64,000 nt of DNA from Halomonas ventosae (GCF_004363555.1 NZ_SNZJ01000002.1:124001-188000); one strand, 5' to 3'. Positions 26,697-35,092 are shown, numbered from the stretch's first letter. The notes: generated by a model not told the origin, from the letters alone. Numbers and translations: made by a program.

Positions 26697-28127
26697 ATGG
26701 TGCCTATCACAATAATCAACCGGCGCCGGAGAGGGGGCATCTTCGTGCTGCTGGCCTGCCTGCTGCTGGCGACCACGGCCGTTCAGGCCAATCCCCGCTA
26801 TGCCGGTATCGTCATCGATGCCGATAGCCAGGAGATCCTCTACGCCGAGAATGCCGACAAGCTGCGCTATCCGGCCTCGCTCACCAAGATGATGACACTC
26901 TACCTGATGTTCGAGGCCCTGGAGGAGGGCAGGCTGAGCCTGAGCCAGCCGCTACCGGTCTCCTCCTATGCCGCCTCCAAGCCGGCCTCCAAGCTCTATG
27001 TGAAGGCCGGCTCGACGATTCCCGTCGAGAAGGCCATCGAGGCGCTGGTTATCAAGTCGGCCAACGATGTGGCCGTGGTGGTGGCCGAGGCCCTGGGCGG
27101 CAGCGAGACGCACTTTGCCCGCATGATGACCGAGAAGGCGCGCGACCTGGGCATGCAGGACACCGTCTTCCGTAATCCCAACGGCCTGCCCGATGCCGGC
27201 CAGGTTACCACAGCACGTGACATGGTGGTGCTCTCCCGGCACCTGATGCTCGACTTTCCCCAGTACTACCCCTACTTCTCGCGGTCGAGCTTCAGCTGGA
27301 AGGGCAAGACCATCACGGGGCACAACCGCCTGCTCAATAAGTATCCCGGTGCCGACGGCCTCAAGACCGGCTTCATCCGCGCCTCGGGCTTCAACGTCGC
27401 CACCTCGGCGGTGCGTGACGGCCGTCGCCTGCTCACCGTGGTGATGGGGGGCTTCACCGCCGCCTCGCGAGATGCGCACACCGCCGACCTGCTGGATCGT
27501 GGCTTCGTGCGTGCCTCGCTGGCCGATGGCCGCGGCTGGCTGGCCAGTGCCGATATCTCCGGTGGCCGGCTGATGCCGGGTGAGCCCCAGGCGCCGGGCC
27601 AGCCGGTCGGCGATCGGGTCCGCCTGGCCAGCCTCGGCGCACCTTCTCCCGGCGCCGCCTCGCCGCCCGAGGCCTCGGCCTTCCCGCCGGCCCCGGTGGA
27701 GACGCCGACGGCCACCGTGGAGGCCCCGCGGCCGGCGGTGGCTTCGCGGGTCGCCACCGTCGAGACACCGGCCGAAACCACGACGGCGAGCCTGGCGCAG
27801 GGCTCGGCCGACGACCCGATCCGCGAGCTGATGGCCAGCACCTCTGCATCGGCGGATCCCGGCCCGGACGTCTCCGTGCGGCGAGGGGGCTGGGGCGTTC
27901 AGGTCGGGGCCTTCAGCGATGCCGTCCATGCCCGCACCCTGGCCTCCCGCGCCGCCGACCAGCTGGCCAGTGAGCTGGCCGATGCCCGGGTCGCGGTGGC
28001 CGATGCCGACAAGGCCGGCGTCTATCGTGCACGCCTGGTGGACATGAACGAGGGCCAGGCCCATACCGCCTGCCGTCGCCTGGTGGCCCAGGGCATGGAG
28101 TGCATGGTGGTCCAGGCCAGCCTCTGA
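26697..28127 (+). CDS. D-alanyl-D-alanine carboxypeptidase with C-terminal SPOR domain
   Basis: A 476-residue exported penicillin-binding protein (peptidase S11). After a signal peptide ending near residue 31, the catalytic motifs are SLTK (Ser61, Lys64), SAN (121-123) and KTG (223-225). A Pro/Ala/Thr-rich linker spans about 285-390, and the last 80 residues form a SPOR domain beginning WGVQVGAFSD, which binds denuded septal glycan. The enzyme trims pentapeptides in the periplasm, probably at the division site. A strong terminator follows at 28173. Confidence 0.93.
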   Translation: MVPITIINRRRRGGIFVLLACLLLATTAVQANPRYAGIVIDADSQEILYAENADKLRYPASLTKMMTLYLMFEALEEGRLSLSQPLPVSSYAASKPASKLYVKAGSTIPVEKAIEALVIKSANDVAVVVAEALGGSETHFARMMTEKARDLGMQDTVFRNPNGLPDAGQVTTARDMVVLSRHLMLDFPQYYPYFSRSSFSWKGKTITGHNRLLNKYPGADGLKTGFIRASGFNVATSAVRDGRRLLTVVMGGFTAASRDAHTADLLDRGFVRASLADGRGWLASADISGGRLMPGEPQAPGQPVGDRVRLASLGAPSPGAASPPEASAFPPAPVETPTATVEAPRPAVASRVATVETPAETTTASLAQGSADDPIRELMASTSASADPGPDVSVRRGGWGVQVGAFSDAVHARTLASRAADQLASELADARVAVADADKAGVYRARLVDMNEGQAHTACRRLVAQGMECMVVQASL

Positions 28128-28172
28128 GGGCTTGCCCTCCGGCACGTCACCGACTAGCGTAGTGATCTCCAC

Positions 28173-28208
28173 CCACCCCGCCGGCCCCAGGCCGGCGGGG
28201 TGGCTTTT
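28173..28208 (+). terminator. Rho-independent terminator after the carboxypeptidase gene
   Basis: The arms CCACCCCGCCGGCC and GGCCGGCGGGGTGG are perfectly complementary over 14 bases around a three-base loop and are followed by CTTTTT. This is the clearest intrinsic terminator in the window. Confidence 0.9.
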
Positions 28209-28237
28209 TGGGTCTCGGCCAGGGGAGGGCAGTCGGC

Positions 28238-29113
28238 ATGTCACCGTCGTTCAAGGGCATCGGCTTCATGTGCCTGGGCGTGCTCTGCCTGGCCATCGGC
28301 GACGCCATCGCCAAGTGGCTGGGCGAGGTGCACTCGCCGCTGCAGATCATCTTCTTCCGTACCCTGGTCTCGCTGCCGCTGATCGCGGCGCTGGCCCACT
28401 TCGGCGGCGGCCTGCGCAAGCTGCGCACGCGTCGCCCCGGAATCCACCTGCTGCGCGGGCTGATCTACACCGGCACCATGTTCTGCTTCGTGCTGGGCCT
28501 GACCCTGCTGCCGCTGGCCGAGGCCACCGCCATCGCCTTCGTGGCGCCGCTGTTCGTCACCCTGCTCTCGGTGCCGCTGCTGGGCGAGCGCATCGAGGGA
28601 CCGGTGCTGGCGGCCTCGCTGGTGGGCTTCGCCGGGGTGCTGATCGTGGTGCGTCCCGGCGGAGAGGCCTTCGACCCCGGCGCCCTGGCGCTGATCGGGG
28701 CGGCGATCTTCTATGCGCTGATGATGATCACCGCACGGCGCTGGGGCGGCACCGAGCACCTCTGGGCGATGGTCTTCTACATGACCCTGGTGCCCTTCGT
28801 GGTGACCGCCATGGCGCTGCCTTGGGTGTGGCAGACGCCCCACCCCTGGCACTGGCTGGCCTTCGCGGGATCGGGCCTCTTCGGGGTGGGCGCCACGGCC
28901 TTCATCACCATGGCCTTCCGCCATGCCCCCGCGGCCATCGCCGCTCCCTTCGACTACACCGCCATGCTCTGGGCGGTGCTGCTGGGCTGGTGGTTCTGGG
29001 GCGAGATGCCGGACCTCTGGGTGTTCGTCGGCAGCGCCCTGATCATCGGCAGCGGCCTGGCGATCGCCTACCACGAGCGGCGCACCACCCTGAAGCGCCG
29101 GCCGACCTCCTGA
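28238..29113 (+). CDS. DMT-superfamily exporter (EamA type)
   Basis: A 291-residue membrane protein with ten predicted helices arranged as two EamA repeats. GVLCLAIGDAIAKWL opens the first and ALIGAAIFYALMMITAR the second. Such proteins export metabolites or amino acids; the substrate is not predictable. The ATG at 28238 is preceded by GGGGAGGG; ten extra codons upstream would start inside the terminator and were rejected. It converges on thiE with four bases between the two stops. Confidence 0.88.
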   Translation: MSPSFKGIGFMCLGVLCLAIGDAIAKWLGEVHSPLQIIFFRTLVSLPLIAALAHFGGGLRKLRTRRPGIHLLRGLIYTGTMFCFVLGLTLLPLAEATAIAFVAPLFVTLLSVPLLGERIEGPVLAASLVGFAGVLIVVRPGGEAFDPGALALIGAAIFYALMMITARRWGGTEHLWAMVFYMTLVPFVVTAMALPWVWQTPHPWHWLAFAGSGLFGVGATAFITMAFRHAPAAIAAPFDYTAMLWAVLLGWWFWGEMPDLWVFVGSALIIGSGLAIAYHERRTTLKRRPTS

Positions 29114-29117
29114 CGCA

Positions 29118-29735
29118 TCAGTCCCGGGAGAGGAAGGCCCGCGCGGCGGCCTCGGGGTCGAGGGTGCCGCAGATCGCCGAGATCACCGCCAGCCCCTCGG
29201 CGCCGGCCTGGCGTGTCGCGGCCACGTGCTCGGCCTTGAGGCCGCCGATGGCCACGCTGGGCAGGGGGCTGGCGGCCACCAGGGCGGCCAGCCCCTCGAA
29301 GCCCAGCGGTGTGGCATGGTCGTGCTTGCTGGGGGTGGCGAACACCGGGCCCAGCCCCAGGTAGTCCAGCGCCTTGGGGTCGAGGCGGGCGAGCTGGTCA
29401 TGGGTCTGGACCGAGAGCCCGAGGATCGCCTCCGGGCCGAGCGCCGCGCGGGCCCGGGCCACGTCGCCGTCGTCCTGGCCGATGTGCAGGCCGTCGGCGC
29501 CGGCGGCGAGCGCCACCTCCAGACGGTCATTGATGATCAGCGGCACGCCGCTGCCGGACAACGCGGCCTTGAGGTGGCGCGCCTGGTCGACCATCTCGGC
29601 ATCAGAGGCGTGCTTGTCGCGCAGCTGCACCACCGTCACCCCGCCGCGCACCGCCGCCATCACGGTCTCCACCAGACCATCCGCAGCGCAGAGTCCGCGG
29701 TCGGTGACGAGATACAGGGAGAGGTCAAGGCGCAT
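29118..29735 (-). CDS. thiE: Thiamine-phosphate synthase
   Basis: A 205-residue TIM-barrel enzyme joining HMP-pyrophosphate and HET-phosphate to thiamine phosphate. Recognisable blocks are YLVTDRGLC, VQLRDKHASD (substrate-binding Arg and Lys), INDRLEVALAAGADGLHIGQ, and GLGPVFATPSKHDHATPLGF. The ATG at 29735 overlaps the end of thiM by 11 bases, so the pair is coupled. No thiC, thiG or thiD is present here, so this unit serves salvage from exogenous thiazole. Confidence 0.94.
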   Translation of the reverse strand: MRLDLSLYLVTDRGLCAADGLVETVMAAVRGGVTVVQLRDKHASDAEMVDQARHLKAALSGSGVPLIINDRLEVALAAGADGLHIGQDDGDVARARAALGPEAILGLSVQTHDQLARLDPKALDYLGLGPVFATPSKHDHATPLGFEGLAALVAASPLPSVAIGGLKAEHVAATRQAGAEGLAVISAICGTLDPEAAARAFLSRD

Positions 29736-30531
29736 GGTCCACCTCCAGGCGGGCCCGTGCGGCCAGCGCCTCGCCATCCAGGTGATAGAGGGCATCGAGG
29801 AAGGCCACCGCGAAGCTGCCGGGGCCAACCGCCGCCTCGCCGGCCAGTTCCCCGGCCACGGCGTAGCAGGCCAGCGCCGCCACCGTCGCCTCGAAGGGGT
29901 CCTCGGCGCCGGCCAGGAAGGCCGCCACGACACCGGTCAGCGCGCAGCCGAGGGTGGTGACCCGCGGCATCAGCGGGTGGCCGCCCTCGAGGCGGGCGAG
30001 GCGCCGGCCATCGGTGACCAGGTCCACCTCGCCGGTCACCGCGACCACCCCATCCGTCTGGCGGGCCAGCCGGGTGGCGGCGTCGCGGGCCGCTTCGGCC
30101 GGGTCGGTGCTGTCCACGCCGCGTCCGCCGCCGGCCTGCCCCGCCAGGGCGATGATCTCCGAGGCGTTGCCACGGACCACGTCCGGGGCGAGCGCCAGCA
30201 GTCGCGCGCCGGTCTCGCGGCGATAGCGCGTGGCGCCCACCGCCACCGGGTCCAGCACCCAGGGCCGCCCCGTCTCCCCGGCGGCCAGGGCGGAGGCCTC
30301 CATGGCCTCGACCCAGTGGGGCGAGAGGGTGCCGATGTTGATCGTCAGGGCGCCGGCCAGCGCGGTGAACTCGGCGGCCTCCTCTCGGGCGTGGACCATG
30401 GCCGGCGAGGCGCCGATGGCGAGCAGCACGTTGGCCATGCTGTTCATGGCCACATGGTTGGTGATGTTGTGGACCAGCGGGCTGGTCTCGCGCACTCGGG
30501 CCAGGTGCGCGGCGGGATCGATGGCTAGCAT
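29725..30531 (-). CDS. thiM: Hydroxyethylthiazole kinase
   Basis: A 268-residue ribokinase-like enzyme that phosphorylates 4-methyl-5-(2-hydroxyethyl)thiazole. Signature segments are PLVHNITNHVAMNSMANVLLA near the N-terminus, VLDPVAVGATRYRR, and the active-site loop TTLGCALTGVVAAFLA, in which cysteine takes the usual place in the anion hole. It is the first gene after the TPP riboswitch and therefore repressed by thiamine pyrophosphate. The ATG at 30531 lies 45 bases after the end of the aptamer. Confidence 0.94.
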   Translation of the reverse strand: MLAIDPAAHLARVRETSPLVHNITNHVAMNSMANVLLAIGASPAMVHAREEAAEFTALAGALTINIGTLSPHWVEAMEASALAAGETGRPWVLDPVAVGATRYRRETGARLLALAPDVVRGNASEIIALAGQAGGGRGVDSTDPAEAARDAATRLARQTDGVVAVTGEVDLVTDGRRLARLEGGHPLMPRVTTLGCALTGVVAAFLAGAEDPFEATVAALACYAVAGELAGEAAVGPGSFAVAFLDALYHLDGEALAARARLEVDHAP

Positions 30532-30576
30532 GAGGCCTCCCCGGCGCGGGAGGTGCGGCGGCAGGGCCGGGGCCGC

Positions 30577-30660
30577 ACGACTCCCTACGCCGGCATTATC
30601 CGGGTCAGGTTCCGAGGGTGCGTCTCAGCCGTGGCGATGTCGCCACGGCGCCCCTGTCGT
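30577..30660 (-). ncRNA. TPP riboswitch (THI element) controlling thiM-thiE
   Basis: Read on the minus strand, the region has the conserved THI-box blocks in order: AGGGGCGCC, the variable P3 hairpin (GCCGTGGCG with CGCCACGGC), CTGAGACG, ACCCTCGGAACCTGAC, CCGGATAATGCCGGCG and TAGGGAG. The ends ACGAC and GTCGT pair to close P1. The aptamer lies directly upstream of thiM, so binding of thiamine pyrophosphate should reduce expression, probably by masking the thiM ribosome-binding site. Confidence 0.95.
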
Positions 30661-30709
30661 CAGGCGTTCCACTATCCACGCCGGCCATGGCCCTGTAAAG
30701 CCAACGGGG

Positions 30710-31498
30710 TCAAGCGATATCCTCTCCGACCACGGCCGAGTGTTTCTGCTCCTGGTTCCATTTACCCTGTGGCTTGTCGAGGTATTGGAAGTGCTCGTTG
30801 GTGAAGCTGCCCTGGATACAGGCGTAGCGATAGAGCACCGTGTCCAGGCGGTGGACATCCAGCACCCGGTTGAAGACGCCGGGGCCTGTCATGTCGAAGA
30901 CGCCCTTGATCGTATTTTCCTCGATATTGGTGCCGATCGCCTGGATGACCGCCTTCAGGTGCGGGCTGTTCGGGGCACTGGCGATGAAAAAGTTGTTGAG
31001 GGTGTCGCGCTTGGTGCGGATGAACAGTGACGATCGGTCGGGCCCGAGCAGGCGGCCTAACGGCCAGGTCAGGTGGGCGTCGATATCCAGATAGACACCG
31101 CCATGAGCCTGCAGTACCAGGACACGCCAGAAGTCTGCCTGGGCCGCACCGATTCGCAGTCGCGAGTAGTTCCTGAAGGTTTGTTCGGAATAGTGCTGCC
31201 TGATGAAGTCGGCTCGAGCTTCGGTGATCATGAAGCGATACTCGAAGCCGGGTGCCATGCAACGGTTGAACAGGTAGTTCAGGTAGACCGGCAGGGTCAC
31301 GCGGTCGGTGAAGTTGGTCTGCCAGAGGATCCGGGGAATGGCGGCCGGGTGCCGGCTACGAATCCAGGGGCCGTCGCGGGTCGGTAGGGTAAAACGCTTG
31401 TCGGGAAAGGCGAAATGAAAGGCGTAACACGCAAGCTTGAGCAGGTTGGCAGCAAGCTTGATCAGACGGCTCGCCAACAATCTATGCAGTGGCTTCAT
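30710..31498 (-). CDS. Glycosyltransferase of the DXD sugar-binding type (GT32-like)
   Basis: A 262-residue protein resembling capsular-polysaccharide and OCH1-like transferases. The core IPRILWQTNFTD (the usual IPKIIHQ region) is followed by FWRVLVLQAHGGVYLDIDAH, whose Asp-x-Asp binds the nucleotide sugar through a metal. An N-terminal hydrophobic stretch may anchor it to the membrane. Base composition is visibly less GC-rich than its neighbours, and no other glycan gene is adjacent, which suggests transfer. I prefer the ATG at 31498, although its ribosome-binding site is weak. Confidence 0.8.
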   Translation of the reverse strand: MKPLHRLLASRLIKLAANLLKLACYAFHFAFPDKRFTLPTRDGPWIRSRHPAAIPRILWQTNFTDRVTLPVYLNYLFNRCMAPGFEYRFMITEARADFIRQHYSEQTFRNYSRLRIGAAQADFWRVLVLQAHGGVYLDIDAHLTWPLGRLLGPDRSSLFIRTKRDTLNNFFIASAPNSPHLKAVIQAIGTNIEENTIKGVFDMTGPGVFNRVLDVHRLDTVLYRYACIQGSFTNEHFQYLDKPQGKWNQEQKHSAVVGEDIA

Positions 31499-31703
31499 GG
31501 GTGTGCCTGTAGTGTTGCGTTCGAGAGCGAAGTCCAGAGGCGTTCCACCGCGTGCCGCCACTGCCGCCACCGTCACCCGGATGAGGCGGCGATCCGGTGT
31601 CACTGGAGTATCTTGCTGCCTGGCCGTATGGCCATGGTATGCCGTGTCCTGTCGGGGCGCTTTCCCGCGCGGGCCGTCTACCGTGACACGGTACTGGTCG
31701 GTC

Positions 31704-31982
31704 TCAGGCCAGCAGATGCAGGCCTACCAAGGTAATCAGGCTGGCCAGCAGCAGGCTGTCGAGGCTCTCGCGGGCTTCCTCCTGCCGCCAGCGATCGGGG
31801 CGTAGCAGGGCCAGGGCTGCCAGGCCCATGGCAGCCAGTCCCAGCGGCAGCTCGATGGGCTCCCAGCCGGCGGCCAGCACGCCCAGCGCCAGTAGCGCCA
31901 GGGCTGCGAGCATCAGCGGCAGGATGGCACGGCTCTCGGTGGCGGGCGTGGTATCGAGTACTATCGTCGCGCTCCGGGTCAT
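31704..31982 (-). CDS. Small membrane protein of unknown function
   Basis: A 92-residue protein with a polar N-terminus and three hydrophobic stretches (about residues 19-38, 43-60 and 75-92), separated by a charged loop RPDRWRQEEARESLD. I do not recognise the family. The ATG at 31982 has CGAGGCAA upstream; a longer start at 32018 is possible. A perfect CTTAAG-N5-CTTAAG repeat lies 58 bases upstream, which suggests control by the QseB/PmrA-like regulator encoded at 36552-37232. Confidence 0.6.
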   Translation of the reverse strand: MTRSATIVLDTTPATESRAILPLMLAALALLALGVLAAGWEPIELPLGLAAMGLAALALLRPDRWRQEEARESLDSLLLASLITLVGLHLLA

Positions 31983-32039
31983 GGTGTTGCCTCGAGTTGT
32001 GGCGGTATCGACAGACACACATGACTGTGGCGTCCCTTC

Positions 32040-32056
32040 CTTAAGGAGTGCTTAAG
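32040..32056. promoter_or_regulatory. Perfect CTTAAG-N5-CTTAAG direct repeat, candidate QseB/PmrA-type operator
   Basis: CTTAAGGAGTGCTTAAG has the 6-5-6 layout bound by PmrA and QseB-class regulators. Because CTTAAG is palindromic it can be read from either strand. It lies between the small membrane gene (start 31982, minus) and the plus-strand genes at 32156 and 32327. A related but imperfect element (GTTAAG, then TGAAAG after five bases) starts at 32260, upstream of cytochrome b561. Confidence 0.6.
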
Positions 32057-32155
32057 GTTACATGACCAGAGTGTGACGGTGTCGGCAGCTTTCCCCCGCC
32101 CGACGGGCTGATCGTCGCGATTTCGCGTCGGCCCGTGCAGGACCGTGACCTTCGC

Positions 32156-32290
32156 ATGCTCGCAACCCTTCTTCACCGCTGGCGCTGGCTGGGCGCCTGG
32201 ACGCTGGCCATCGGCGGCGTGCTCGAGGGGCGCGAGGATGAATGCCGCATGAACGCGGCGTTAAGGCTGCTGAAAGCCGCACTGGCGTAA
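32156..32290 (+). CDS. Possible 44-residue small protein
   Basis: An open frame from ATG at 32156 to TAA at 32290 encodes a peptide with a Trp-rich start (HRWRWLGAWTLAIGG) and an Arg/Leu/Ala-rich helical end. It occupies most of the gap before cytochrome b561 and has no clear ribosome-binding site. I recognise no family. It may be a real small membrane peptide or chance coding capacity; the second half-element of a regulatory repeat falls inside it. Confidence 0.3.
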   Translation: MLATLLHRWRWLGAWTLAIGGVLEGREDECRMNAALRLLKAALA

Positions 32291-32326
32291 AACGGTTGTC
32301 GTCCATCGACCGAGGAGGAGGACGAC

Positions 32327-32845
32327 ATGAACTGGCTGGATTCCGATCACCGTTACGGGGCCGTCTCGCGGGCCATTCACTGGAGCATGGCCACGCTGCT
32401 GATCCTGATGCTGGGCACGGAGTGGCTGGCGGAGCTCGTCGGCATGAGCGAGCGTGAGGCGATGGCGCTGCACAAGAGCGTCGGGCTGCTGCTGCTGGGC
32501 CTGCTGGTCTTCCGGCTGGCTTGGCGCCGGGTCAACCGTGGGCGCCTGGAGGCTCCCGAACACTGGAAAGTGGCTTCCCGCCTGGGGCATTGGGCGCTCT
32601 ACGGCATGATGGTGCTGATCCCCGCCACCGGTCTGCTGGCGGCCATGGGCAGCGGGCACGGCGTGGAGTTCTTCGGCCTGCCACTGATCTCGCCGGGAGC
32701 GGAGATCGAGTGGCTGGAGGATGCCACCGAGGAGACCCATGAGGTGACGGCCAACCTGCTGTGGCTGCTGATCGCCGGACACGTGGTTGCCGTACTGGCC
32801 CATCAGCTCTGGCTACACGACAGGACATTGAAGCGCATGGCCTGA
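32327..32845 (+). CDS. Cytochrome b561 family membrane protein
   Basis: A 172-residue four-helix membrane cytochrome of the bacterial CybB/YodB type. Likely haem ligands are histidines in AIHWSMATLL (helix 1), ALHKSVGLLLL (helix 2) and HVVAVLAHQLWLHD (helix 4), plus the one in ETHEVTANLL. It probably moves electrons between quinol and a periplasmic acceptor. GAGGAGGAGG gives a very strong ribosome-binding site. Genes of this family are often under QseBC/PmrAB-type control, in keeping with the CTTAAG repeats upstream. Confidence 0.9.
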   Translation: MNWLDSDHRYGAVSRAIHWSMATLLILMLGTEWLAELVGMSEREAMALHKSVGLLLLGLLVFRLAWRRVNRGRLEAPEHWKVASRLGHWALYGMMVLIPATGLLAAMGSGHGVEFFGLPLISPGAEIEWLEDATEETHEVTANLLWLLIAGHVVAVLAHQLWLHDRTLKRMA

Positions 32846-32920
32846 GCAGCGGGACGAGGAGAACCCCGAACCCGGCGAACCCGATATCCACAGGGCGCGC
32901 CGGGGCCGCTGCCGATGGGC

Positions 32921-34699
32921 TCAGTCACGGGCCGCACTCGTATCCGATTTGCGCCCGTCGAGCCAGCGCAGGGCCACCTTCCGGGCATGCATCAGCTCCC
33001 GGCACCAGGTCAGCCGTCCGGCCGTGCGGCGGATCCCCGCGCGGCGCAGCGTGACGAGGATCCGTGCCGGCAGGCCGACCAGCACCAGGGCGACCCCCTG
33101 GTGGTGCATCTCGTCGATCAGGGTCTTGAGGGCCACGATGGCGGTGCCATCCATGCTCGGCACGTCATGCATGTCGAGGATGACGACCCGCACCTTCGGG
33201 TCCACCAGGTGCAGCGAGACGAGCGCCTTCTCCGCGGCGCCGAAGAACAGCGGCCCATTGATGTCGTAGAGGGCGACCTCGCCGGGCAGCGAGTCGAGGC
33301 TGGCATGGGACCCGTTGTCGACGCGCTGGGTCTGGGTCAGCAGCGACATGCGCCGGATGAACAGCGCGGCGGCCAGCCCCATGCCCACCGCCACCGCCAG
33401 CACCATGTCGAAGAGCACGGTCAGGACGAAGCAGGTCACCAGGATGGCCACGTCCCCCGCCGGGGCCGAGCGCAGGGTGTGCAGGAGGTGGCGGGCCTCG
33501 CTCATGTTCCAGGCGACGATGAACAGCAGCGCCGCCAGCGCGGCCATCGGTACCAGCCCCAGCAGGCCCGCCAGGGCCACCACCGCCAGCAGCACCACCA
33601 GCGCATGCACCACCGCCGCGATCGGCGAACGGGCACCGCTGCGGATGTTGGTGGCGGTCCGGGCAATGGCGGCCGTGGCGGTGATGCCGCCGAACAGCGG
33701 CGCGACGATATTGCCCAGCCCCTGGCCGATCAGCTCGGCGTTGGGGTCGTGCCGGGTCCGGGTCAAGCCGTCGGAGACCACCGCGCAGAGCAGCGACTCG
33801 ATCGCCCCCAGCATGGCGATGGCGAAGGCGGGACCCAGCAGGGCACGAAACAGGGCGAAATCCACCACCAGCGGCTCGCCATCCGCGCCGGGCAGTCGCC
33901 AGGGCGCCACGAAGCTCGGCGCGATGGGGGGAATGCCGCTGCCCGTCTCGCCCTGCGCCTCCCAGGTGAAGCGCGAGGCGATGGTCTCCACCAGGTTCCC
34001 CGTGCTCGGGTCCCCGATCCCGTGGTTGACCGCATAGGCCGCCAGCGCGCCGACCACCAGCCCGACCAGGGGCGCCGGAATCGGCAGATGCAGGCGTGGC
34101 CAGAGCAGCATGATGCCCAGGGTGAAGGCCCCTATCCCCAGCTCCAGCGGCTCCAGGCTCGGCAGCGAGACGGCGATCCGTCCCAGGTTCTCGACGAAGT
34201 GCTCGCCCAGCTGGCCGACCTCGAGTCCCAGAAAGTCGGGCACCTGGAGGACCGCGATCACCACCGCGATCCCCGCCGTGAAGCCGAGCACCACCGGATA
34301 GGGCACGTACTGGATGAGGCGCCCCATGCCGGTGAGGCCCAGCGCCACCAGGATCAGGCCGGCCATCATCGAGGCGATCAGCAGGCCGCCCAAGCCGTAC
34401 TGCTGGACGATGGGGAAGAGGATGACGACGAAGGCCGCCGTCGGCCCCGAGACATTGAAGCGCGAGCCGCCGGTCAGCGCGATGATGGCGCCGGCAACGA
34501 TCGCCGTGTAGAGCCCGTGCTGCGGAGGCACGCCCGTGGCGATGGCCAGGGCCATGGAGAGCGGCACGGCCACGGTGCCGATGGTCAGGCCGGCCAGCAC
34601 GTCGCGGCGCAGGTCGTCCAGCCCATAGCCGTCTCGCCAGGCCGCGCGAAGGCCGGTGGCGATGCCGGGAAGTCGCGGGGACGGTCGGTGGCGTGCCAT
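32921..34699 (-). CDS. SulP-family anion transporter with STAS domain
   Basis: A 592-residue membrane carrier of the SLC26/SulP family. The transmembrane part runs to about residue 430 and includes LAGLTIGTVAVPLSMALAIA near the start. The C-terminal STAS domain covers about 450-560, with VVILDMHDVPSMDGTAIVAL, where the serine position is that phosphorylated in anti-sigma antagonists. Bacterial members carry sulfate, bicarbonate or dicarboxylates; no carbonic anhydrase is adjacent, so the substrate is open. It is divergent from a ribbon-helix-helix gene across a gap full of repeats. Confidence 0.92.
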   Translation of the reverse strand: MARHRPSPRLPGIATGLRAAWRDGYGLDDLRRDVLAGLTIGTVAVPLSMALAIATGVPPQHGLYTAIVAGAIIALTGGSRFNVSGPTAAFVVILFPIVQQYGLGGLLIASMMAGLILVALGLTGMGRLIQYVPYPVVLGFTAGIAVVIAVLQVPDFLGLEVGQLGEHFVENLGRIAVSLPSLEPLELGIGAFTLGIMLLWPRLHLPIPAPLVGLVVGALAAYAVNHGIGDPSTGNLVETIASRFTWEAQGETGSGIPPIAPSFVAPWRLPGADGEPLVVDFALFRALLGPAFAIAMLGAIESLLCAVVSDGLTRTRHDPNAELIGQGLGNIVAPLFGGITATAAIARTATNIRSGARSPIAAVVHALVVLLAVVALAGLLGLVPMAALAALLFIVAWNMSEARHLLHTLRSAPAGDVAILVTCFVLTVLFDMVLAVAVGMGLAAALFIRRMSLLTQTQRVDNGSHASLDSLPGEVALYDINGPLFFGAAEKALVSLHLVDPKVRVVILDMHDVPSMDGTAIVALKTLIDEMHHQGVALVLVGLPARILVTLRRAGIRRTAGRLTWCRELMHARKVALRWLDGRKSDTSAARD

Positions 34700-34795
34700 T
34701 GCGCGGGGGCTCCTTGTTGCGGGGTCTCCCGCCGCCGGGATGGGCCGCTGGCCGCATCCACTCTGGGCGGTGATCCGGTTGTTTATGTGAATGAC

Positions 34796-34880
34796 ATTAA
34801 CATGCCGTTAGTATTGTCGACAAATGGGCCCCCGCCATTGCCTCGGGTGACGGCGAGAATTAACATTTGATGATAATGTT
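34796..34880. promoter_or_regulatory. Operator-like repeats between sulP and the RHH regulator gene
   Basis: This AT-rich gap of 195 bases holds three kinds of repeat: two direct copies of ATTAACAT (34796 and 34859), the perfect palindrome TTGTCGACAA (34814-34823), and the inverted repeat AACATT-N7-AATGTT (34862-34880). GATAAT at 34872-34877 could be the -10 of the regulator gene, so binding at the last repeat would block it. Control of both divergent genes by the ribbon-helix-helix protein is inferred. Confidence 0.45.
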
Positions 34881-34894
34881 TTCGGAGAATCACG

Positions 34895-35092
34895 ATGGAG
34901 AAGAAGACGGCACGCCTGACCCTGCTGATCGACCCGCACAAGAAGCGGGCCTTCGAGCAGCTCTGTGCGGCCCAGGACCTGACCCCCTCCCAGGTGGTGC
35001 GACAGCTGATTCGCGACTACCTGCGCGACCATGACGTGGAGTACGAGACTCGCCCCGACCTGGCCAGCCGGGACGCGCCGGGGCGGGAGTGA
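34895..35092 (+). CDS. Ribbon-helix-helix (CopG-like) DNA-binding protein
   Basis: A 65-residue protein with the ribbon-helix-helix pattern: a beta-strand of alternating residues (TARLTLLIDP), helix A (HKKRAFEQLCAAQD) and helix B (TPSQVVRQLIRDYLRD), followed by a charged tail. Such proteins bind DNA as dimers, either as antitoxins or as repressors. No toxin gene is adjacent: the next gene, on the opposite strand, is a histidine kinase. GGAG precedes the ATG. Divergence from sulP and the repeats between them favour a local regulator role. Confidence 0.8.
   Translation: MEKKTARLTLLIDPHKKRAFEQLCAAQDLTPSQVVRQLIRDYLRDHDVEYETRPDLASRDAPGRE

Noticed and set aside
34895..35092. Toxin-antitoxin module
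   Set aside because: The ribbon-helix-helix protein has no adjacent toxin; the next gene is an opposite-strand histidine kinase. A regulator role is more economical.
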